A stretch of DNA of 64,000 bases from Planococcus halocryophilus (GTDB taxonomy: Bacteria > Bacillota > Bacilli > Bacillales_A > Planococcaceae): NCBI RefSeq assembly GCF_001687585.2, contig NZ_CP016537.2, positions 1,770,001 to 1,834,000 on the forward strand, in the 5' to 3' direction. Of the stretch, positions 8,238 to 17,789 are shown in pieces. The notes below the pieces were generated by a model that was given only the letters and a program-made list of their open reading frames with translations, was not told where the DNA came from and searched no databases. Positions within the stretch are counted from its first letter, which is position 1; each line of letters opens with the position of its first letter. Position numbers and translations under genes: made by a program.

Positions 8238-9530
8238 ATGGTCGCAAACAAACTTCAACAAATCGAGGAACTGAATACTAGTTGGGAAAATGACAGTCGT
8301 TGGAATGGCATTGAACGTATGTACACAGCAGAAGAAGTTGTAAAACTTCGCGGTTCTGTACAAATCGAGCATACTTTAGCAAGAAAAGGTGCTGAGCGCT
8401 TATTCCACTCGATTCATGAAGAGGATTTCGTGAATGCTCTAGGTGCTTTGACCGGTAACCAGGCAGTCCAACAAGTAAAAGCAGGATTGAAAGCAATTTA
8501 CTTGAGCGGTTGGCAAGTAGCGGCCGATGCTAACTCTGCAGGTCAAATGTATCCTGACCAAAGTTTGTACCCTGTCAATTCGGTCCCAGATGTTGTAAAG
8601 AAAATTAACCAAGCGCTTCAACGCGCTGATCAAATTGATGGCGTGGAAGGCACAGAAGGATTTGATTGGTTCGCACCAATCGTAGCAGATGCTGAAGCAG
8701 GGTTTGGCGGACCGTTAAATGTATATGAGTTAATGAAAGCAATGATTGAAGCAGGTGCTGCTGGCGTTCACTTTGAAGATCAGTTAGCTTCCGAGAAAAA
8801 ATGCGGACATTTAGGCGGGAAAGTATTATTGCCTACTCAAAATGCTGTTAGAAATTTAGTTTCTGCTCGATTAGCAGCAGATGTATTAGGTGTTCCGACA
8901 TTAATCATCGCTCGTACAGACGCAGATGCAGCTGACTTAATCACTAGCGACATCGACCCTCGTGACCATAAATTTATTACAGGCGAACGCACACCTGAAG
9001 GTTTTTACCGTACAAATCCCGGCATCGACCAAGCCATTGCACGCGGCTTAGCTTACGCGCCTTATGCAGATCTTGTTTGGTGTGAAACGTCTCACCCGAA
9101 CTTAGAAGAAGCACAACAATTTGCAGATGCAATTCACGCAGAATTCCCTGGCAAATTACTTGCCTACAACTGTTCACCATCGTTCAACTGGAAAGCGAAG
9201 CTTGATGAAGAAACGATTGCGAAGTTCCAAGTTGAACTTGGCAAAATGGGTTACAAATTCCAATTCGTTACACTCGCTGGTTTCCATTCATTAAACCACA
9301 GCATGTTTGAGCTCGCTCACGATTACAAAGATCACGGCATGGCCGCTTACTCGAAACTTCAGCAAGCTGAGTTTGCGAACGAATCAAAAGGTTACACAGC
9401 CACTCGTCACCAGCGCGAAGTAGGAACAAGCTACTTTGACGAGATTTCACAAATCGTATCAGGTGGAACTAGCTCAACAACGGCGATGAAAGGTTCTACT
9501 GAAACAGCTCAATTTACATCAACTAAGTAA
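8238..9530 (+). CDS. aceA: Isocitrate lyase
   Basis: Splits isocitrate into glyoxylate and succinate, the first step of the glyoxylate shunt used for growth on acetate or fatty acids. The product of about 430 residues has the catalytic motif KKCGH in [12 protein letters not shown], the substrate-binding ADAEAGFGG stretch, IARTDADAA, and the C-terminal SYFD. The ATG at 8238 is preferred over the in-frame ATG at 8229, because the AGAAAGGG site is then 9 nt away rather than touching the start codon. Malate synthase, its partner, is not in this window. Nested palindromes precede the gene. Confidence 0.95.
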   Translation: MVANKLQQIEELNTSWENDSRWNGIERMYTAEEVVKLRGSVQIEHTLARKGAERLFHSIHEEDFVNALGALTGNQAVQQVKAGLKAIYLSGWQVAADANSAGQMYPDQSLYPVNSVPDVVKKINQALQRADQIDGVEGTEGFDWFAPIVADAEAGFGGPLNVYELMKAMIEAGAAGVHFEDQLASEKKCGHLGGKVLLPTQNAVRNLVSARLAADVLGVPTLIIARTDADAADLITSDIDPRDHKFITGERTPEGFYRTNPGIDQAIARGLAYAPYADLVWCETSHPNLEEAQQFADAIHAEFPGKLLAYNCSPSFNWKAKLDEETIAKFQVELGKMGYKFQFVTLAGFHSLNHSMFELAHDYKDHGMAAYSKLQQAEFANESKGYTATRHQREVGTSYFDEISQIVSGGTSSTTAMKGSTETAQFTSTK

Positions 9531-9608
9531 ACAAAACTTATAATTTGACTAGCGTTTATCCTCAGCCCCGGCATTCAAGAACCTAAAAAACTATTGGAGG
9601 AGATCCTT

Positions 9609-9737
9609 ATGAAAACGACAAAAACATATGAGACACGCACAATGAAAGAATGCCGCGAGTGCGGATGCGAAATCAAAGAGCAACAGCAGTCAATCATCTA
9701 TGAATGTGAACGCTGCATGTGCAATAAAGACGAATAA
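9609..9737 (+). CDS. YhfH-like small zinc-ribbon protein
   Basis: A 42-residue protein with two cysteine pairs arranged as CRECGC and CERCMC, as in the YhfH family of Bacillales, whose core is CxECGxxIxEQ...YxxECxxC. The four main cysteines are well placed to bind one zinc ion. A strong GGAGGAGATCCTT site precedes the ATG. It lies 78 bp after aceA and before a clear terminator, so it may be co-transcribed with aceA. Its function is unknown. Confidence 0.72.
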   Translation: MKTTKTYETRTMKECRECGCEIKEQQQSIIYECERCMCNKDE

Positions 9738-9745
9738 AACAAAAA

Positions 9746-9783
9746 ACACAAGCCACTTGAAACTGAGTGGCTTGTGTTTTTTT
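9746..9783 (+). terminator. Terminator after the aceA/yhfH-like unit
   Basis: A 12-bp perfect stem, ACACAAGCCACT / AGTGGCTTGTGT, with an 8-nt loop and a run of T on the plus strand. The A-rich tract before it may also stop minus-strand transcription. Confidence 0.9.
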
Positions 9784-9837
9784 ATACCAATTACATTATA
9801 CATACTGAAAATTTATAAGTATAACGAAACATTTTTC

Positions 9838-10548
9838 TTATTTACTTTTACTAACTTTCAAGATTAAAAAGTTTGGGCTCTTCATTAGCTTCGCATATTG
9901 TTCGGGTGCTAGTTTTTTGAATATCTCAGTTGGTTTTGGTTCTACTACTCTTTCGATTGTAAAGTGAGCAAGTAGTGACTCAAAGACTTCACTCAAAGAT
10001 TTACGGAAAAACGGCACTTTGTACGTCTTTCCTCCTTTGTTCCACGAATCCACAATCAGCTCCGTGCTAAAATAATCGACGTCTTCCAATAATTTTAGAT
10101 CTGTTAGCGGATGATGAATCGATAAAAGAAAGCTGCCTCCAGGTTTTAATACTCGGTGAAGTTCTTTAAACGTTTCTCTCCACTCTTTTAAATAATGTAA
10201 CGTTAACGAGCTAACAACAACATCAAACGTTTCATCTTGAAAAGGTAAGGTTTCTTCTAAATCCAAACAAATTACAGAGGCTTTGTCTCCCAGTAATTTA
10301 TGCGTGTGCTTGACCATTTCTGGACTAATATCTACCGCTGTTATTTGTGCACCTCGTTGAGCCAATTGCTCAGAATACCAACCAGCAGAACAGCCTGCAT
10401 CGAGTATATGTAATCCGGCCAACTCTTGTGGGACTAGTTCCATCATCGCCGGTCTTTCATATTGCGTATTGTATAAATTATTCGCATCTCCCATTTGCTT
10501 ATAGATGCCTGCTAGCTCATTAAATACATCTACTACTTGCTTTTTCAT
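9838..10548 (-). CDS. Class I SAM-dependent methyltransferase
   Basis: A 236-residue soluble enzyme with a Rossmann-type methyltransferase fold. Motif I is LDAGCSAGWYSEQLA (about residues 49-63), motif II contains VDISPEMV, and the post-motif is DVVVSSLTLHYL followed by HRVLKPGGSFLLSIHHPL, all typical of the Methyltransf_11/UbiE-like group. The methyl acceptor cannot be read from the sequence. The gene starts 15 bp after the acetyltransferase stop codon with a GGGGAG site, so the two form an operon. Confidence 0.85.
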   Translation of the reverse strand: MKKQVVDVFNELAGIYKQMGDANNLYNTQYERPAMMELVPQELAGLHILDAGCSAGWYSEQLAQRGAQITAVDISPEMVKHTHKLLGDKASVICLDLEETLPFQDETFDVVVSSLTLHYLKEWRETFKELHRVLKPGGSFLLSIHHPLTDLKLLEDVDYFSTELIVDSWNKGGKTYKVPFFRKSLSEVFESLLAHFTIERVVEPKPTEIFKKLAPEQYAKLMKSPNFLILKVSKSK

Positions 10549-10563
10549 ACTTACTCCCCAATC

Positions 10564-11097
10564 TCATCGATTAATTCTATACAATACGTGCCGCTCAAGT
10601 AAATTACCCTTTTCAAGCTTTGGGTGATCAAATTCTCCCACTTTAATCATGCCAATTCTTTTCATCACGGTTTCAGAAGGGGTGTTAATTGCCGCAGTAA
10701 AAGAATACACTTGCTTCATGTTTAATGGGCCAAACGCATACGCTAAACAAGCTTGCGCCCCTTCTGTTGCGTAACCTTTTTTCCAAAATCTCTTGGCTAA
10801 GCGCCAACCAATTTCTGCAGAACCTTTCCCTTCTATCTCCATCGTAATTTCCAGTAACCCGATAAAACCGATAAACGCCTCGTCTTCTTTTCGTTCTACC
10901 GCCCACATGGTATATCCTTTATCTTCCATATGCGCTTCAAAGCGATCTATTAATTGATCCGCTTGAGCTTTCGACAATCGTTTAGGAAAATAACGCATCA
11001 CCTCAACGTCTTTAGACATAGCAGAAAATTTGTCTCGGTCTGTGTTTTTCCAACGCCTAAATCCTAAGCTTTTGGATTCAAAAAGATAGTTTGTCAA
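10564..11097 (-). CDS. GNAT family N-acetyltransferase (RimJ/RimL type)
   Basis: A 177-residue acetyl-CoA-dependent acyltransferase of the Acetyltransf_3 group. It shows the usual order: SKSLGFRRWKNTDRDKF at the N-terminus, GFIGLLEI, AEIGWRLAKRFWKKGYATEGAQACLAYAF (motif A, acetyl-CoA binding) and the C-terminal ERHVLYRI. The start codon is TTG, 11 nt after AAGGAGC. It is the first gene of a two-gene minus-strand operon with the methyltransferase. The substrate, either a protein N-terminus or a small molecule, is unknown. Confidence 0.85.
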   Translation of the reverse strand: MTNYLFESKSLGFRRWKNTDRDKFSAMSKDVEVMRYFPKRLSKAQADQLIDRFEAHMEDKGYTMWAVERKEDEAFIGFIGLLEITMEIEGKGSAEIGWRLAKRFWKKGYATEGAQACLAYAFGPLNMKQVYSFTAAINTPSETVMKRIGMIKVGEFDHPKLEKGNLLERHVLYRINR

Positions 11098-11275
11098 AAG
11101 TCTTCAGCTCCTTGTTTTAATGTATTTACCTAATTTTTTTCTACTTTTCTATATTACCAAAGTTTGGCATTATTAAAAACTGTCCACGTAATTGTCACCT
11201 TCTACAGCATTATTTAATAAACAACAAAAATAATAAGTAAAAATCAAAAATAAAGATTGCAATATGCATTATTTT

Positions 11276-11313
11276 TTTGCATTATTATAGATAGAGATAA
11301 TTATTAATGCAAA
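11276..11313. promoter_or_regulatory. Inverted repeat upstream of proline dehydrogenase
   Basis: TTTGCATT (11276-11283) and AATGCAAA (11306-11313) are exact inverted copies separated by 22 bp. A further TGCATTATT lies just upstream, in a very AT-rich stretch. The site is about 100 bp before the start codon. Binding by a regulator is only a possibility. Confidence 0.3.
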
Positions 11314-11415
11314 ATAATTTTGCACCTAGTTATTTATTCTACACAAGTTGAAGATTTTTATAACTTCAACGATTTGTTCCGTTAGAAAATACAGAGAAGA
11401 TTGGGGCAATAAAAA

Positions 11416-12390
11416 ATGATCGTAAAAAACTTCTTTATCCACCTTTCAGAAAACCAACTTTTAAATAAAGCTGCTCAAAACTACGGTTTCAAGCTTGGAG
11501 CTCACAGCGTTGTTGCTGGGACCAACATTGAAGAAGCGATTGGCAGTATTAAAGAATTAAATGCACAAGGCATCAGTTGCACGATAGATAATCTGGGAGA
11601 ATTTGTCCATGATAAAGCAGAAGCATTAGAAGCAAAAAACCAGATTTTGGGTGTTGTTGATGCGATTCATAAACATGATGTAGATGCTCATATCTCATTA
11701 AAACCTTCACAATTAGGGCTCGATATCGATTATGATTTCTGTTTTGAAAACATTAAAGAAATTGTTGATAAAGCGTCTCAGTTCGGCATTTTCATCAATA
11801 TTGATATGGAAAACTATGATCGCCTACAACCTTCTTTTGACTTGATGGAGGCATTGTCTAAAAGCTACGACAACATCGGCACAGTAATTCAATCGTACTT
11901 CCTACGAGCTCAAGAAGACATTAAAAAATATAGTAATTACCGTCTTCGAATTGTTAAAGGTGCATATAAAGAACCTGAAACAGTTGCTTACCAAACAAAA
12001 GAAGAAATTGATGCAAATTATATCGAATTAATTGAGTATCATTTGTTAAATGGTAAGTTTACTTCGATTGCAACTCATGATCATAACGTTATTAACCATG
12101 TTAAACAATTTGTGATTGACCATAATATTTCAAATGATAAGTTTGAATTCCAAATGCTTTATGGTTTCCGTAAAGAAATGCAATTTGAACTTGCAGCACA
12201 AGGGTATAATTTCTGTACGTACATTCCTTTCGGTACAGATTGGTATGGCTATTTTATGCGCAGACTTGCTGAGCGTCCTCAAAACTTGAACTTGGTCGTT
12301 AAACAAGTATTCACGAAAAAAACGAATACTGCATTAGGTGTAGTAGCTGGTGCATTTTTACTCGGCCGCTTAACAAGCAAAAAATCATAA
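11416..12390 (+). CDS. Proline dehydrogenase
   Basis: FAD enzyme that oxidises proline to pyrroline-5-carboxylate, the first step of proline catabolism. The product of 324 residues is a monofunctional Gram-positive ProDH (PutB/YcgM-like). It has the TIM-barrel landmarks ISLKPSQLGLDIDYD, IDMENYDR, RLRIVKGAYKEPE, FTSIATHDHNVI and the C-terminal FGTDWYGYFMRRLAERPQN with its paired arginines. A final hydrophobic segment (ALGVVAGAFLLGRL) could touch the membrane. The start site has only a weak TTGGGG ribosome site. The P5C dehydrogenase partner is not in the window. Confidence 0.92.
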   Translation: MIVKNFFIHLSENQLLNKAAQNYGFKLGAHSVVAGTNIEEAIGSIKELNAQGISCTIDNLGEFVHDKAEALEAKNQILGVVDAIHKHDVDAHISLKPSQLGLDIDYDFCFENIKEIVDKASQFGIFINIDMENYDRLQPSFDLMEALSKSYDNIGTVIQSYFLRAQEDIKKYSNYRLRIVKGAYKEPETVAYQTKEEIDANYIELIEYHLLNGKFTSIATHDHNVINHVKQFVIDHNISNDKFEFQMLYGFRKEMQFELAAQGYNFCTYIPFGTDWYGYFMRRLAERPQNLNLVVKQVFTKKTNTALGVVAGAFLLGRLTSKKS

Positions 12391-12473
12391 GGTTCGTTTT
12401 ATAGCGAAATTACTAAACTGAATAAATACGCTGCTTGTCTCAAATTAATCCTGAAACAAGCTATTAACATGAG

Positions 12474-12508
12474 AAAACCTGCATGCCATATAGGGCTTGC
12501 AGGTTTTT
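12474..12508 (+). terminator. Terminator after proline dehydrogenase
   Basis: Stem AAAACCTGCA / TGCAGGTTTT with an internal GC-rich loop, then T residues. The structure is symmetric enough to stop transcription from both convergent genes. Confidence 0.8.
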
Positions 12509-12551
12509 GTGTTAACTAATTTGTAATCATAAATAGAGAAACAAACTACTA

Positions 12552-13355
12552 TTAAATTTCGATGATTTTCATCGCAGTATGGATTTCTTCTTTTGGTGAG
12601 TCAAGTACCCACTCATTTGGATAATGTCCCAGGGGGTTGCAAATACACTCAATACCTTTATATTCTTCATGATAACGAGAATGTGTGTGACCAAAAATCA
12701 TTTTTTTTACACCATATTTTTCGGCCAGCTCACCAAATCGCGAACTTCCCATCATGGCGTTAAAAAAATCCCAAGTTGGCTCATCTCTAATTCGGATAAA
12801 ATGATCGAACGGCACGAAATGATTGACCAAAATAATTTTTTTGTCTCGATGTTCTTTTAACCACTGTTCCAGTTTTGCTACATACTTCTCAGTGACTGCT
12901 TTATCCTTCTCTGGCCAATGGGCGTGAAGTTTGTCTGGCCATGTAAAATTACTGCAGCGACCGACTTCAAACTCTTCTTCCGTAAACCCAGAAACACCTA
13001 ATGAATAATCGTACCAGCCCCCATCCCCGATGACGACCCACTCTTCATTTAACAGAATAGGACCTCTTCCTAAATTTCCTGGAAAAGCTAATAATTTATC
13101 GTACGCAATAGTGGAATCTTCATGATAAATATCGTGATTACCGTGAACATATAGCACTTGAATTTTTGGCAATTCATTTTGTAATTTATTTAGCAAATCG
13201 AGGCTTGTTTCAGGCCCTGTCGCCATATCACCACACATGATAAAAACATTCGGCGCATGTTGGATTAAACTGTCTCTTAAAAGCGATAGTATATCCGTCT
13301 CAGTTTTTTTCCGGTTTAATCCTTCATGAATATCCGATAAAATAGCAATTTTCAC
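12552..13355 (-). CDS. Calcineurin-like metallophosphoesterase
   Basis: A 267-residue soluble protein with all metal-binding motifs of the calcineurin-like superfamily: LSDIHEG near the N-terminus, CGDMATG, VHGNHDIYH, VNHFVPF and FGHTHSRYH. GTG is the start codon, 7 nt after AGGAGGA. The catalytic residues for two metal ions are therefore present and it should hydrolyse a phosphoester. The substrate cannot be told from sequence; small-molecule, nucleotide or nucleic-acid phosphates are all known in the family. It is a single-gene unit, convergent with proline dehydrogenase. Confidence 0.85.
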   Translation of the reverse strand: MKIAILSDIHEGLNRKKTETDILSLLRDSLIQHAPNVFIMCGDMATGPETSLDLLNKLQNELPKIQVLYVHGNHDIYHEDSTIAYDKLLAFPGNLGRGPILLNEEWVVIGDGGWYDYSLGVSGFTEEEFEVGRCSNFTWPDKLHAHWPEKDKAVTEKYVAKLEQWLKEHRDKKIILVNHFVPFDHFIRIRDEPTWDFFNAMMGSSRFGELAEKYGVKKMIFGHTHSRYHEEYKGIECICNPLGHYPNEWVLDSPKEEIHTAMKIIEI

Positions 13356-13488
13356 TGAGCATTCCTCCTATGAGAAGCATACTAGTCATTCAAAATATCT
13401 ATAACATTAGAAGATATTTATATTTGGTTATATTTCTATTATAACTGATTTTTCAATCTTTTATGAGCAAGAGCTAAAATGTTTCATA

Positions 13489-13523
13489 AAAAAAAGGAAA
13501 TGCATAATGTATCGCATTTCCCC
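13489..13523 (-). terminator. Terminator of the ABC importer operon
   Basis: Stem GGAAATGC / GCATTTCC with a run of nine T residues on the minus strand, just after the ATPase stop codon. Confidence 0.85.
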
Positions 13524-13540
13524 TTTAAACCATTAACTCC

Positions 13541-14611
13541 TTAATATGATACAAGTGATTCCATTTGGACTGGCGCATTTTTTAAAGAGATGCTAACAAA
13601 ATCTCCTGTTGCAAAGCGTGTTGTAAAGACAGATTCATGAATTGTCCATGTTTCTTCCCCAACTTCAACTGTGTAATGTATTTCATGACCTTGATACTGC
13701 ACAAAAGACACAATACCTTGCAGTCCATTTTTTTCTGGAGGCATGAGTTGAAACTGTTCAGGGCGAACAGGATATATTCCTTTTTCTTTAAAACTAGTTG
13801 TCACACCAAGATCTGACCATACATTTTTAGAATCAATTGCTGGAATAAATTGTTCGTTTCGCCACTCTCCTTTAACCAAATTGCATTTACCAACAAAAGT
13901 GGCTACAAATTCAGTTTCGGGACGTGTATACAATACTTCAGGAGGTGCAATTTGTTCAATGCGTCCTTGATTCATCACTACAATTTTATCAGCAATAGCC
14001 AATGCCTCTCCTTGATCATGAGTTACAAAAACAATCGAGGCTTTCGTTTCCCGATGCAGCTTTTGAATTTCTTTACGCATCTCCATGCGCAATTCGACGT
14101 CTAAAGCACTCAAGGGCTCGTCCATTAACAGTAAATTAGGTAATGGCGCTATGGCACGTGCTAGTGCTACACGTTGCTTTTGACCACCTGATAGCTCTGA
14201 AGGGTACCGTTCGGACATTGAGTCTAAACCAACAAGTTTCAATACTTCGTTTATTCGCTCTTGAAGCTCTTTTTTGCCTTCTTTGATTTTATTGGGATGA
14301 TAGCTGAGTGGAAATTTCACATGCTCAGCAACCGTCATATGCGGCCAAAGGGCGAACGATTGAAACACCATGCCGATATTGCGTTTTTCAGGGGGCAATA
14401 CCCGTTTTTTTGAAGCTAGCATTAGATTGTCCATTTCAATAGTGCCCTCAGTTGGTCCCATAAATCCTGCTAACAATTTAAGTAAAGTCGTTTTTCCGCA
14501 CCCTGATGGCCCAAGTACTGCGATAAATTCACCTTCACCGATTTCCAAATCAATCGCATGGAGCGCGGTAAATGACCCGTATTTTTTTGATACATTATTT
14601 ACTTTAATCAT
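13541..14611 (-). CDS. ABC importer ATPase, Fe3+/phosphonate (FbpC/PotA-like) family
   Basis: Cytoplasmic ATPase of a substrate-binding-protein-dependent importer, 356 residues. It shows Walker A GPSGCGKTTLLKLL (about 34-47), a Q-loop at FQSFALWPHMTV, signature LSGGQKQRVALARA, Walker B LLLMDEPLSALD and the H-loop VTHDQGEAL. A C-terminal TOBE domain (about 240-356) is typical of the iron, sulfate and polyamine group. It overlaps the permease gene by 4 bp (ATGA), so the two are translationally coupled. The A-rich terminator follows directly. Confidence 0.9.
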   Translation of the reverse strand: MIKVNNVSKKYGSFTALHAIDLEIGEGEFIAVLGPSGCGKTTLLKLLAGFMGPTEGTIEMDNLMLASKKRVLPPEKRNIGMVFQSFALWPHMTVAEHVKFPLSYHPNKIKEGKKELQERINEVLKLVGLDSMSERYPSELSGGQKQRVALARAIAPLPNLLLMDEPLSALDVELRMEMRKEIQKLHRETKASIVFVTHDQGEALAIADKIVVMNQGRIEQIAPPEVLYTRPETEFVATFVGKCNLVKGEWRNEQFIPAIDSKNVWSDLGVTTSFKEKGIYPVRPEQFQLMPPEKNGLQGIVSFVQYQGHEIHYTVEVGEETWTIHESVFTTRFATGDFVSISLKNAPVQMESLVSY

Positions 14612-16350
14612 TTGGTTTTCAGCACCTTTCTATCCCAAATCCTACCTAGAAGCATAAACAAACCTCCGCCGAACAATATGCCCAGCACGAGTACTGTTGA
14701 AAATGCTGTCGAATACGTTGAATAACCGGCTTGTTCATAACCAAAAATAACAACACCCACTGTTTCAGATCCGGATGACCATAACAAACTCGATACAGTC
14801 AATTCTGTGAGTGCCATTAAAAATACAAGTAACGCACCGCTGACGATTCCAGGAAACAGCAAAGGCAATAATATACGGCGCCATTTTACCCAACCAGCTG
14901 CACCAGACGTTCGTGCAGCTTCTTCCATAGTCGGATCAATTTGCAAAAATGCCGTATAACTTCCTCTGACTTGTAGGACGAGAAAACGTGTAACATAGGC
15001 GATAAATAAGATCCATACCGTCCCGTAGATTCCCGGATTCCATCCAGGTATTGGCTCAAGCCACATAAAAATCATACATAATGCAAAAACGGTACCCGGC
15101 AAAGCATAAGGAATGGTCATAAACAGTTCTGCTGTTCTCGTACTCCAATCCGGATATTTAAAGCGTAAATACGCGACAGCTGTTCCGATTACTAAACAAA
15201 CAAGCATGGTGAAAAAGCCGAGTTGTAAACTATTCGATAAAGCCGTTAATGGCTTTGAATCTGTTAAAAAGACATATTCATAATTGCGTAACGATAAATT
15301 TTCTAATTTGAACGGCACTCCATAAGCCGAAATCAGTGATAACGCCCCCATTGTAATAAGCGGCATTAAGCTCGTTACCAATAAGAATACCCATAACGAC
15401 ACTTCAAGGAGCTTTTGTTTACTTGCCGACAAATAAATGCGTGGCGTTGAATCACTTCTGTTAGTTTCATTAACACGGCTGCGGCGCAACAAAAACCATT
15501 GCACTACCGTTCCAATTAGCGCGATTACACCGAGTATTACGGATAAAACAGCAGCACGAGAAAATGCCGATGGACCAAACCCGACAACTTGCTCATAAAT
15601 ATACGTACTTAATACACGAATATTTGCAGGAGTTCCGAGAAATGCTGGAATTCCAAAATTATCGAGATTTGATAAGAATGCAATTAACCCACCACTTGCA
15701 ATTCCAGGGAGCGCTAGGGGTAGAACAACTTTCCAAAACGCGCGTTGTTTTGATAAGCCACTTGTTGCAGCTGCTTCTTCTAATTCGCGCGGAATTTTTC
15801 GGAAGACGTTTACTGTGAATAAATACACGAGCGGATAATGAGAAATTCCAAGAAGCAGAATAATTCCACCTATGCTGTATAAGTTTGGAGCTTGCAAATC
15901 TCCTGGTAGCCAAGATAGCATTGCTGTTACTGGACCAGAAGCACTGAAAAATTGTGTCCAAGCAAGTGTTGTTATATAGGAAGGAATAACGAATGGCAAG
16001 AAAATAAACAACTGCATTGCGCGTTTCCCACTTAATTGAACATACGCGACAATCCATGAAAATAAGATTCCTAGCACTAATGCCAGTATTGTCGAACCTA
16101 GAACGACAATCAATGTGTTTTTCACTGTTTTCCAGGTTGCCGGTTCTCTCAGAACCTCTGTGTAATACTGCATTGTTAGCGACCCGTCATCTACAAAACT
16201 CAACCAAACAAGTCGCAATACCGGTAGCAGAAAAAACACGAAAATAACGAGCAGTCCGATTATTTTATACAGATTCTTACTTTGAAAAAAGAGAGAAAAA
16301 GAGGTATCCCTCTTTTTTCTCTCTTCTGCCTTTGGCGGTTTTGCTGTCAT
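14608..16350 (-). CDS. ABC importer permease with two fused membrane domains (FbpB-like)
   Basis: A 580-residue inner-membrane protein made of two tandem binding-protein-dependent transport domains, each with about six helices. EAA loops for contact with the ATPase are seen as LEEAAATSGLSKQRAFWKVV in the first half and MEEAARTSGAAGWVKWRRIL in the second. This fused layout is typical of Fe3+ (FbpB/SfuB) and 2-aminoethylphosphonate (PhnU/V) importers. It lies 34 bp after the binding-protein gene and overlaps the ATPase gene. An N-terminal basic segment (KPPKAEERKKRDTS) precedes the first helix. Confidence 0.9.
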   Translation of the reverse strand: MTAKPPKAEERKKRDTSFSLFFQSKNLYKIIGLLVIFVFFLLPVLRLVWLSFVDDGSLTMQYYTEVLREPATWKTVKNTLIVVLGSTILALVLGILFSWIVAYVQLSGKRAMQLFIFLPFVIPSYITTLAWTQFFSASGPVTAMLSWLPGDLQAPNLYSIGGIILLLGISHYPLVYLFTVNVFRKIPRELEEAAATSGLSKQRAFWKVVLPLALPGIASGGLIAFLSNLDNFGIPAFLGTPANIRVLSTYIYEQVVGFGPSAFSRAAVLSVILGVIALIGTVVQWFLLRRSRVNETNRSDSTPRIYLSASKQKLLEVSLWVFLLVTSLMPLITMGALSLISAYGVPFKLENLSLRNYEYVFLTDSKPLTALSNSLQLGFFTMLVCLVIGTAVAYLRFKYPDWSTRTAELFMTIPYALPGTVFALCMIFMWLEPIPGWNPGIYGTVWILFIAYVTRFLVLQVRGSYTAFLQIDPTMEEAARTSGAAGWVKWRRILLPLLFPGIVSGALLVFLMALTELTVSSLLWSSGSETVGVVIFGYEQAGYSTYSTAFSTVLVLGILFGGGLFMLLGRIWDRKVLKTK

Positions 16351-16384
16351 ATAACTAACTCCTCACATCGAAATTCAGCTTATA

Positions 16385-17413
16385 TTACTCTCCGAAAATC
16401 TTTCCGAATTCTGCTTTGTCATCGTTACGGGTTTCTAATAGTTCAGTCGCATCAGCATTTAAAACCGTCATTTCTTCCAATGTTTTTAGCCCTTCAGGAG
16501 CATCTATACCTTCACGAATTGGCGTATAACCTTGTTCAGAAGCTAACTTCTGACCTTCTTCTGAAAGTATAAAGTCGACAAATGCTTTAGATGCTTCTTC
16601 ATTTTCAGTATTAGCGAGAATTCCTACCGGTTCTGTAATTACAGGCACTCCTTCTTTTGGATAAATTAATTCAACTGGTGAGCCATCATTTTTAGCACGA
16701 GCTGCTAAAAAGTCAACGATCATGCCATAATTCTTCTCTCCAGTTGCAACGCTTTCTAGCACCGCCCCATTACCTTGCGTAATCATAATGTCATTGGCAC
16801 GGAGTGCTTCGTAAAAGTCCCAACCTAGCCCATCTTGACGCGTAATAACACCTAAGTTATATGCAGCAGCTCCCGAATACAATGGACTTGGCATAACGGC
16901 CTGTCCTTTTGTCGCTGCATCTGTCAAGATACTCCAGCTATCCGGCATATTTGTTACTTCGTTTGTATTGATAATCATTCCAGTTGCCATAATTTTCGTT
17001 CCTGCATAAGTACCATCAGGATCGACAAATGCCTCATCGATAAATTCTGCTTCTGGTGATTGATAACTCAGCAATAATTCTTCTGCTTTAAAATTTTCAA
17101 AAGTTACCGAATCTGCAACTAATAATACGTCAGCCTGAATATTCCCACCTTGATTTTCCGCTTGAATTTTTGATACTACTTCTTCTGTCCCTGAGCGGAA
17201 AATACTGATTTCAACATCTGGATTTTGTTTCTTAAAGGCATCCACTAATCCTTGTGCATCCGCATCTGGCTGTGACGTATAAAAATCCAAAGTGCCTGAA
17301 ACTCCGTCTCCTTCTTTCGAAGTATTTGAATAGGAACTATCTCCTTCGCCACCACAAGCTGCTAATACTGTTACTAAACACAATGTCGCCGAACCAAAAA
17401 AGATTTTTTTCAT
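16385..17413 (-). CDS. ABC importer substrate-binding lipoprotein, family 1 (FbpA/PhnS-like)
   Basis: A 342-residue lipoprotein. A signal peptide ends in the lipobox LAAC (Cys20), followed by a Ser/Gly-rich linker and a periplasmic-binding-protein fold of the type seen in Fe3+ and aminoethylphosphonate importers (TLDFYTSQPDADAQGLVDAFKKQ, then MPDSWSILTD). The paired C-terminal tyrosines that bind ferric ion in FbpA are not evident to me, so iron cannot be assumed. Phosphonate or another oxyanion is an alternative. First gene of a three-gene operon, with GAGGAGG before the ATG. No convincing Fur box was seen upstream. Confidence 0.85.
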   Translation of the reverse strand: MKKIFFGSATLCLVTVLAACGGEGDSSYSNTSKEGDGVSGTLDFYTSQPDADAQGLVDAFKKQNPDVEISIFRSGTEEVVSKIQAENQGGNIQADVLLVADSVTFENFKAEELLLSYQSPEAEFIDEAFVDPDGTYAGTKIMATGMIINTNEVTNMPDSWSILTDAATKGQAVMPSPLYSGAAAYNLGVITRQDGLGWDFYEALRANDIMITQGNGAVLESVATGEKNYGMIVDFLAARAKNDGSPVELIYPKEGVPVITEPVGILANTENEEASKAFVDFILSEEGQKLASEQGYTPIREGIDAPEGLKTLEEMTVLNADATELLETRNDDKAEFGKIFGE

Positions 17414-17693
17414 CGTATTTCCTCCTCAAATTTTGTATCGGCCTTTGTAAAATTAGTATGTTAAGATTCTCTATTAGTATAAAGATACTTTATGAAGCTG
17501 TTGTTAAGCCTTTATTAAAAAATATTATTGTAGTCCGTTTAACATTTTCATCTTATGGAAAGTTTATATACTTATTGTCTTATAAAGTAACTATAAATTG
17601 CCTAGCTGGCAAGGTCAAATATAAATTGTAATACTATTCAGATTTCAATCCACATTAGATTTCCCCTTCTTTATAAGTACAAGCTTACTCCAT

Positions 17694-17751
17694 CAAAAAA
17701 GCACCCTAATCCACAATTTCAGGCGATAAAAACCTGAAGGATTAAAGTGCT
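17694..17751 (-). terminator. Terminator of the IDEAL-domain gene
   Basis: A compound hairpin: outer arms AGCAC..CTAATCC and GGATTA..GTGCT, with an inner TTCAGG/CCTGAA stem. It is followed on the minus strand by six T residues. The remaining intergenic DNA back to the binding-protein gene (17414-17690) is AT-rich; I see no gene in it. Confidence 0.8.
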
Positions 17752-17789
17752 CGTTATCATTATTATTTTTAGAAGTTGAGTTATTATTT

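Noticed and set aside
17745..17770. GTTATCATTATTATT, resembling part of a Fur box near the ABC importer
   Set aside because: It is over 300 bp from the importer start, matches less than half of the consensus symmetry and lies next to another gene's terminator.
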